Assembly (NCBI GenBank): GCA_019308525.1
Contig: JAFDIC010000230.1
Coordinates: 1 to 6,593 of the forward strand
Direction: 5' to 3'
DNA: 6,593 nucleotides
DNA from: Deltaproteobacteria bacterium
GTDB taxonomy: Bacteria; Desulfobacterota; DSM-4660; Desulfatiglandales; HGW-15
The notes under the pieces were generated by a model, which was not told the DNA's origin, made no database searches, and was given only the letters and a program-made list of their open reading frames with translations. Both the position numbers and the translations under genes were made by a program. Positions 1-4,068 of this stretch are shown here, piece by piece (position 1 is the stretch's first letter; the number at the start of each line of letters is the position of its first letter).

Positions 1-275
<275 letters not shown>

Positions 276-343
276 TTTTATCTGTCATTCTTATCTCCTC
301 ATCCAGGCCCCTGGAATGTTTCATCCCTGTATTCTGAGTTTCT
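276..343 (+). other. 23S-5S internal transcribed spacer
   Basis: This short, T-rich spacer lies between the mature 23S end and the 5S precursor stem. It holds no tRNA: there is no cloverleaf, no TTCGA T-loop and no CCA end. The only local structure seen is a small 5-bp hairpin TCCAG-GCCC-CTGGA at 302-315. It is presumably removed during rRNA maturation. Confidence 0.85.
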
Positions 344-347
344 TAGT

Positions 348-465
<118 letters not shown>

Positions 466-474
466 ACTACTTTC

Positions 475-507
475 AAAAAGCCCCTCCGGTCTTGAGGGGC
501 TTTTTTT
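475..507 (+). terminator. Intrinsic terminator of the rRNA operon
   Basis: The stem AAAAAGCCCCTC (475-486) pairs perfectly with GAGGGGCTTTTT (494-505) around a 7-base loop, and a run of seven T residues covers 501-507. This is a textbook factor-independent terminator, placed about 10 bases after mature 5S. The A-tract opposite the T-tract means it could also stop transcription arriving on the minus strand. Confidence 0.96.
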
Positions 508-512
508 GTCGT

Positions 513-541
513 TTGCCATTTCTGGCCTTTGCCACTATTAT
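513..541 (+). promoter_or_regulatory. Candidate sigma-70 promoter for the thioesterase-hydrolase-htrA operon
   Basis: TTGCCA (513-518) matches the -35 consensus TTGACA at five of six positions. TATTAT (536-541) matches the -10 consensus TATAAT at five of six. The spacer is exactly 17 bases. It lies between the rRNA terminator and the first protein-coding gene, where a new promoter is needed. Transcription would start around 548-550 and give a leader of about 70 bases before the start codon at 621. The assignment rests on sequence match and position only. Confidence 0.65.
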
Positions 542-607
542 AGACGCGGCATCCGCTGAATTGCGGCGCAGTGAGAGGAAAGAAATACCAGGGCACTACG
601 TGGATAA

Positions 608-612
608 GGGAG
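608..612 (+). promoter_or_regulatory. Ribosome binding site of the thioesterase gene
   Basis: GGGAG lies 8 bases before the ATG at 621 and decides the start. The frame is open further upstream to the rRNA terminator. The in-frame alternatives, TTG at 561 and GTG at 600, have no or weaker Shine-Dalgarno sequences and would add residues that do not look like part of the family. Confidence 0.7.
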
Positions 613-620
613 CAGGTACC

Positions 621-1106
621 ATGAATCGATTACAGATCCCCAAGCTTGAGGGACATCATTGTTTTGCGTGCGGTACAGAGAATTCCAAGGGACTGAATCT
701 ATACTTTTACAGGGACGATGAGTACGTCTGCTCTGATGTCGTCCTGGAGAAATGGCACGAAGGGTGGGAGAATATGGCACACGGGGGTATACTCTCTACC
801 CTCCTGGACGAGATCATGTCCTGGACGATCATTTACTTCAAGAGAACATTCTTCCTCACCAGAAAGATGGAGGTGAGGTACCTCAAGCCCGTCATTATCG
901 GAGAGCCCTTGACCGTGCGGGGCAGAATCTCCGAGGACAGCCCCCCCAGGATCATAGCGGGGGCTGAAATCCTGAATGATAGTGGTTCGGTGCTGGTGAA
1001 AGGGACAGGTGAATTCGTGGAGATTCCCGAGAAGCGGCTTTCAGCCGTACCGGAGGGGCTGAAAAGTGACATGAAGGCCCTGTTCCATCAGATGCCCCCT
1101 CTGTAG
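621..1106 (+). CDS. PaaI-type hotdog-fold acyl-CoA thioesterase
   Basis: This is a 161-residue protein of the 4HBT/PaaI thioesterase superfamily, a single hotdog domain that normally works as a dimer or tetramer in the cytoplasm and hydrolyses acyl-CoA thioesters. The N-terminal motif HHCFACGTENSKGLNL (residues 12-27) matches the CFGCGxxNxxGL opening of this family. HGGILSTLLDE (54-64) is the active-site segment on the central helix, with Asp63 or Glu64 as the likely general base or nucleophile position. MEVRYLKPVIIGEPL (83-97) is the following conserved strand. Length is normal for the family and no residue seems missing. The true substrate cannot be read from the sequence. ATG 621 is chosen for its GGGAG site and because homology begins there. 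The gene is the first of a probable three-gene operon, with 47 bases to the next start. Confidence 0.88.
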   Translation: MNRLQIPKLEGHHCFACGTENSKGLNLYFYRDDEYVCSDVVLEKWHEGWENMAHGGILSTLLDEIMSWTIIYFKRTFFLTRKMEVRYLKPVIIGEPLTVRGRISEDSPPRIIAGAEILNDSGSVLVKGTGEFVEIPEKRLSAVPEGLKSDMKALFHQMPPL

Positions 1107-1153
1107 TTTCGGCGGGCATTGGTGCTTTATCAGAGGCATACTTTGGGGTTCTT

Positions 1154-1786
1154 ATGGCTGAAGAACACCTGTTTATCAATTCCGGTAACTTGAAAATAGA
1201 GGCCCTTCTGGACAAAAGGCCCGGCGAAAAGGGGATCGTCGTAACCCATCCCCATCCCTTGTACGGCGGTGAAATGGAGAACAACGTCGTTGCGGCGATT
1301 GTCGAGGCCTTCGGTGATATGGGATACAGCACCCTGAGGTTTAACTTCAGGGGGGTAGGAAGAAGCGAGGGCAGCTACGACGGGGGTTGCGGGGAGCAGG
1401 ATGACGTGGCTGCCGCCCTTGGGTTTCTTTCGGGCATTGGGAAGAGGCACCTTTACCTGGCCGGTTATTCCTTCGGGGCCTGGGTCAATTTCATCGGGCT
1501 TGGCAAATACCGAGAGGTCCGCGGACTTGTCATGGTGGCTCCTCCAGTAGGATTGCTGGATTTTGGATGCGGTGGCCCTGTCTCCAGGGTCAAGCTGGTG
1601 ATTACGGGCAGCAAAGATGATATCGCGGAATTTCATGTCGTGCAGGAAAAGGTCAGGGCCTGGAACCCCGAGGCGGTCTTCAGGATCATAGAAGGGGCCG
1701 ACCATTTCTACCGGGGTAAGACCATGGAAATAAGAGAGATCATAAAGGAGCACCTCAAAGATGAAGAGATGCGATCCCAGCGCTAA
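1154..1786 (+). CDS. Small alpha/beta hydrolase (HPHPxYGG family)
   Basis: This is a 210-residue serine hydrolase with the alpha/beta fold and no signal peptide, so it is probably cytoplasmic. HPHPLYGGEMENNVV (32-46) is the signature of the COG2945-like group of alpha/beta hydrolases and includes the oxyanion region after the first strands. RFNFRGVGRSEG (62-73) follows. The nucleophile elbow is GYSFGA (104-109) with Ser106. GSKDD (152-156) supplies the likely acid, Asp155, and the ADHF motif supplies His184. All three catalytic positions are thus present. The group includes esterases and related enzymes, but no substrate can be named. The Shine-Dalgarno is modest: GGGG at 1145-1148, 5 bases before ATG 1154. 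The 3' end overlaps the htrA start by 26 bases, which suggests co-translation with the protease. Confidence 0.88.
   Translation: MAEEHLFINSGNLKIEALLDKRPGEKGIVVTHPHPLYGGEMENNVVAAIVEAFGDMGYSTLRFNFRGVGRSEGSYDGGCGEQDDVAAALGFLSGIGKRHLYLAGYSFGAWVNFIGLGKYREVRGLVMVAPPVGLLDFGCGGPVSRVKLVITGSKDDIAEFHVVQEKVRAWNPEAVFRIIEGADHFYRGKTMEIREIIKEHLKDEEMRSQR
1745..1750 (+). promoter_or_regulatory. Ribosome binding site of htrA inside the hydrolase gene
   Basis: AAGGAG lies 10 bases before the ATG at 1761 and supports that start, even though it puts the htrA start inside the last 26 bases of the hydrolase gene. The next in-frame ATG (Met16, 1806) would remove the positively charged n-region of the signal sequence, so it is less likely. 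Confidence 0.75.
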
Positions 1787-3182
1787 AGCGAGAAGCCCTG
1801 CCAGGATGATTCCTGTCTTCCTGGTGGTGCTCTTCATTTTCACGTCTTCTCTCCCTGCATGCCCGGATGCAGAAGCAAACAGCAGCGCCTGGAGGCGAAG
1901 CCCGGTGGTGGAGGCGGTCGAACGCACCAGCCCGGCAGTCGTGAATATCAGCACAATCGTGCGAGAGAAAGTGGAGCCTGTGTTTCCCTTTTCCGGTGAG
2001 GACTTTTTCAGGGACTTCTTTCCGGAATTCTTCACCAGGGAATATACCCATACCAGCCTTGGCTCCGGGGTGATAATAGACGGACGTAAGGGCTATATCC
2101 TCACAAACCACCATGTTGTAGAAAAGGCGACGGAAATAAAGGTCATCACCGCAGCCAAGAAGGAGTTCAAGGCCAAAATCATCGGCACGGATCCGAGATC
2201 GGACCTGGCGGTGCTCAAGATAGATCCGGCGGAACCGCTCCCTGAACTCAAGATGGGCAACTCAGACGACCTGATGATAGGTGAAACCGTGATTGCCATA
2301 GGAAATCCTTTCGGCCTTTCCCATACCGTTACGACAGGAGTCGTAAGCGCCTTGGACAGATCCGTGCGGACGGGGGGGCAGGTGTACAGGCACTTTATCC
2401 AGACCGACGCATCAATCAATCCCGGGAACAGTGGGGGCCCCTTGCTGAATATCCTTGGGGAACTCATCGGGATAAACACGGCAATCTACCAGAAGGCCCA
2501 GGGAATAGGTTTTGCCATTCCCATCAACAAGGCCAGGAGGATAGTGCGAGAACTGCTCAGGAGCGGAGAAGTCAGGTTTCCCTGGCTGGGTATTGAGGTG
2601 CAGGATATGTCCCCTCAACTCAAGTCCTATTTCGGTCTCGAGGATCTGGCCTCGGGTGTCCTTGTAAGTGACGTCCATGCAAAGGGACCTGGTGCTGAGG
2701 CGGGAATCAGGAGGGGTGATATCCTCCTGGACCTGGAGGGTATTCCCCTCACTTCTTCTTCCTCTTACCATGACGCGCTCGCAGAATACACGCCCAGCGA
2801 CAGGATCAAGATCACGCTCATGAGAAACAAGAAGAGGCTGGAGGTGGTCGTCCAGGCAATGGCCTTTCCTCCTGAACTGGCGCTGGAGCTTGTGTATCAG
2901 CGTCTGGGTATAGAGGTAGAGGAAGTGGGGACAGATGCCTCGAAAGAACACAGGCTTGAAGGCGGTGTCATGATAAGAAGCGTTCGTAGAGGCTCCGAGG
3001 CAGCGCGTATCGGGCTCAAGAGGGGGGACATAATACTGGGGGTGAATGACATCCCGACCACTGGCCTGGAGAAATTCAAGGAAGCAATCAGCAGGTACCA
3101 CCATTCACCTGCCGTGACGTTGCTGGTGAGAAGAGGCCCTTACGGGTATTCCATAACCCTGCCCTTCAAACCTGCGAATTGA
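1761..3182 (+). CDS. htrA: HtrA/DegP-family periplasmic serine endoprotease with two PDZ domains
   Basis: This is a 473-residue Do-type protease, about the length of E. coli DegP. It degrades or chaperones misfolded envelope proteins outside the cytoplasmic membrane. Residues 1-15 are charged, and 16-33 form a hydrophobic signal segment ending SSLPAC, with a second possible cleavage point after AEA (37-39). The trypsin-like domain spans about 50-270. His118 lies in LTNHHVV, Asp148 in DPRSDLAVLKI, and Ser224 in NPGNSGGPL with Gly222 at the oxyanion hole, so the triad is complete. The Phe-rich stretch at 75-91 is a short form of the LA loop. PDZ1 runs about 275-365 (binding loop WLGI) and PDZ2 about 385-470 (GLKRGDIILGVN). 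The start is set by the AAGGAG site. It is the last gene of the + operon and converges with purQ after 20 bases. The subtype (DegP, DegQ or MucD-like) is not resolved. Confidence 0.95.
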   Translation: MKRCDPSAKARSPARMIPVFLVVLFIFTSSLPACPDAEANSSAWRRSPVVEAVERTSPAVVNISTIVREKVEPVFPFSGEDFFRDFFPEFFTREYTHTSLGSGVIIDGRKGYILTNHHVVEKATEIKVITAAKKEFKAKIIGTDPRSDLAVLKIDPAEPLPELKMGNSDDLMIGETVIAIGNPFGLSHTVTTGVVSALDRSVRTGGQVYRHFIQTDASINPGNSGGPLLNILGELIGINTAIYQKAQGIGFAIPINKARRIVRELLRSGEVRFPWLGIEVQDMSPQLKSYFGLEDLASGVLVSDVHAKGPGAEAGIRRGDILLDLEGIPLTSSSSYHDALAEYTPSDRIKITLMRNKKRLEVVVQAMAFPPELALELVYQRLGIEVEEVGTDASKEHRLEGGVMIRSVRRGSEAARIGLKRGDIILGVNDIPTTGLEKFKEAISRYHHSPAVTLLVRRGPYGYSITLPFKPAN

Positions 3183-3202
3183 GACTTCTACGGGGGCATG
3201 GA

Positions 3203-4057
3203 CTAGGAAAGGGAGCCCTGTTCCAGCCCTTTCCTGACGTATTGGACGGCGTTTCGGAATATGGCGACCCCCTTTCCCTCAAGAGATTCGATTTTCTCTC
3301 CCCGTCGCCTGAGGCCCTCTCTCCCTATGGTCCAGTCCGGGTGGTTCGTATAATGGTTGAAGGCTTCGGGATGGGGCATGAGCCCAAAAATTCTACCCGT
3401 TGGGTCGCAGATCCCCGCTATGTCATTCAGGGAACCGTTGGGGTTGAAGGGCCATTCCCCTTTTGCCAGGTCGCCGTTTTCACCTGCGTACTGCATTACC
3501 ACCTGGTTGCCGGACAGAAGGCGTTCAATATCCGCCTCCATGGCATAGAATTTCCCTTCGCCGTGCCTAACAGGGAGATCCATCTGGTCGATCCCCCTGG
3601 TGAATACGCAGGCAGAGGAAGGGTTTATCTTGAGCCTTACCCAGGTATCGATGAAGTTGTGCGAATCGTTATGAATCAGGGCTATTCTCCTGGCCCTGTA
3701 ATCGCCCTCAAAACCAGGGAGGAGCCCGATGTTTACAAGGCACTGAAAACCGTTGCATATGCCGATAACAAGTTTTCCTGACGCGATAAACTCGTCCAGG
3801 GATTCGCCCAGATTGTATTTTATCTTGGACGCGAACAACACTCCTGCACCGTGGTCGTCCCCCCAACTGAACCCCCCCCCGAATACCAGAATGTGGTAGT
3901 CTTCAAGCCTGGGGCAGGTGCGGGATTTCTCCCCCCTGATCAATTCATTGATATGTACCAAATGGGATTCGGCCCCCGCGATCCTGAGGGAATAATCAGT
4001 CTCGTAATCGCAATTCAGACCATAACCAGTGAGGACCAGGGCTTTGACTGGACTCAT
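3203..4057 (-). CDS. purQ: FGAM synthase, glutamine amidotransferase subunit PurQ
   Basis: This is a 284-residue class I glutamine amidotransferase that hydrolyses glutamine and passes ammonia to PurL for the conversion of FGAR to FGAM, step 4 of purine synthesis in the cytoplasm. The opening KALVLTGYGLNCDYET (5-20) matches the PurQ N-terminus. The nucleophile Cys101 sits in GICNGFQ, and His229 and Glu231 of the triad sit in LMPHPEAFNH. GGGFSWGDD (60-68) is the conserved loop and strand before the active site. It is longer than the ~230-residue Bacillus-type PurQ and fits the longer form I associate with Desulfobacterota and archaea; that association is from memory. It starts with the 4-base ATGA overlap at the purL stop, so the two subunits are probably translated in a coupled way. 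A G9 run encodes Gly60-Gly62. Confidence 0.96.
   Translation of the reverse strand: MSPVKALVLTGYGLNCDYETDYSLRIAGAESHLVHINELIRGEKSRTCPRLEDYHILVFGGGFSWGDDHGAGVLFASKIKYNLGESLDEFIASGKLVIGICNGFQCLVNIGLLPGFEGDYRARRIALIHNDSHNFIDTWVRLKINPSSACVFTRGIDQMDLPVRHGEGKFYAMEADIERLLSGNQVVMQYAGENGDLAKGEWPFNPNGSLNDIAGICDPTGRIFGLMPHPEAFNHYTNHPDWTIGREGLRRRGEKIESLEGKGVAIFRNAVQYVRKGLEQGSLS
3205..3235. other. Hairpin at the convergent htrA/purQ 3' ends
   Basis: AGGAAAGGG (3205-3213) and CCCTTTCCT (3227-3235) are perfect inverted repeats. The 13-base loop holds a further possible CTG/CAG pairing at 3218-3220 and 3224-3226. The hairpin starts 22 bases after the htrA stop on the + strand and covers the last codons and stop of purQ on the - strand. 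No T-tract follows on either side, so it is not a standard intrinsic terminator. It could be a 3'-end stabilising structure or part of a weak bidirectional terminator. Confidence 0.5.
3872..3880 (-). repeat. G9 homopolymer tract inside purQ
   Basis: Nine consecutive G residues on the coding strand (C on the + strand) form three GGG codons for Gly60-62 of PurQ. A run of six G follows nearby at 3859-3864. Mononucleotide runs of this length are prone to replication slippage and to sequencing error. The present length keeps the frame intact. Confidence 0.9.
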
Positions 4058-4068
4058 ATCAGGTCTCC
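4054..4068 (-). promoter_or_regulatory. purL stop / purQ start overlap with Shine-Dalgarno
   Basis: On the minus strand, GGAG (4068-4065) lies 7 bases before the purQ ATG (4057-4055). That ATG shares bases with the purL TGA stop (4056-4054) in an ATGA overlap. The ribosome finishing purL could restart directly on purQ, which fits subunits needed in fixed ratio. This arrangement also fixes the purQ start. Confidence 0.85.

Noticed and set aside
1093..1119. ATGCCC...GGGCAT inverted repeat around the thioesterase stop
   Set aside because: Only 6 bp with a 15-base loop and no T-tract; compatible with chance and not a terminator.
1107..1153. Possible promoter before the hydrolase gene
   Set aside because: TTGGTG at 1119 and CATACT at 1137 are only 12 bases apart, which is too short. 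No better pair was found, so the gene is more likely read from upstream.
1130..2035. Long minus-strand open frame of 301 codons
   Set aside because: It lies antisense to the hydrolase and the start of htrA, both of which have complete catalytic motifs and Shine-Dalgarno sites. Its translation shows no recognisable domain.
3179..3781. Plus-strand open frame of 200 codons after htrA
   Set aside because: It is antisense to purQ, has no good start signal and has no family resemblance; it is a shadow of the GC-rich coding strand.
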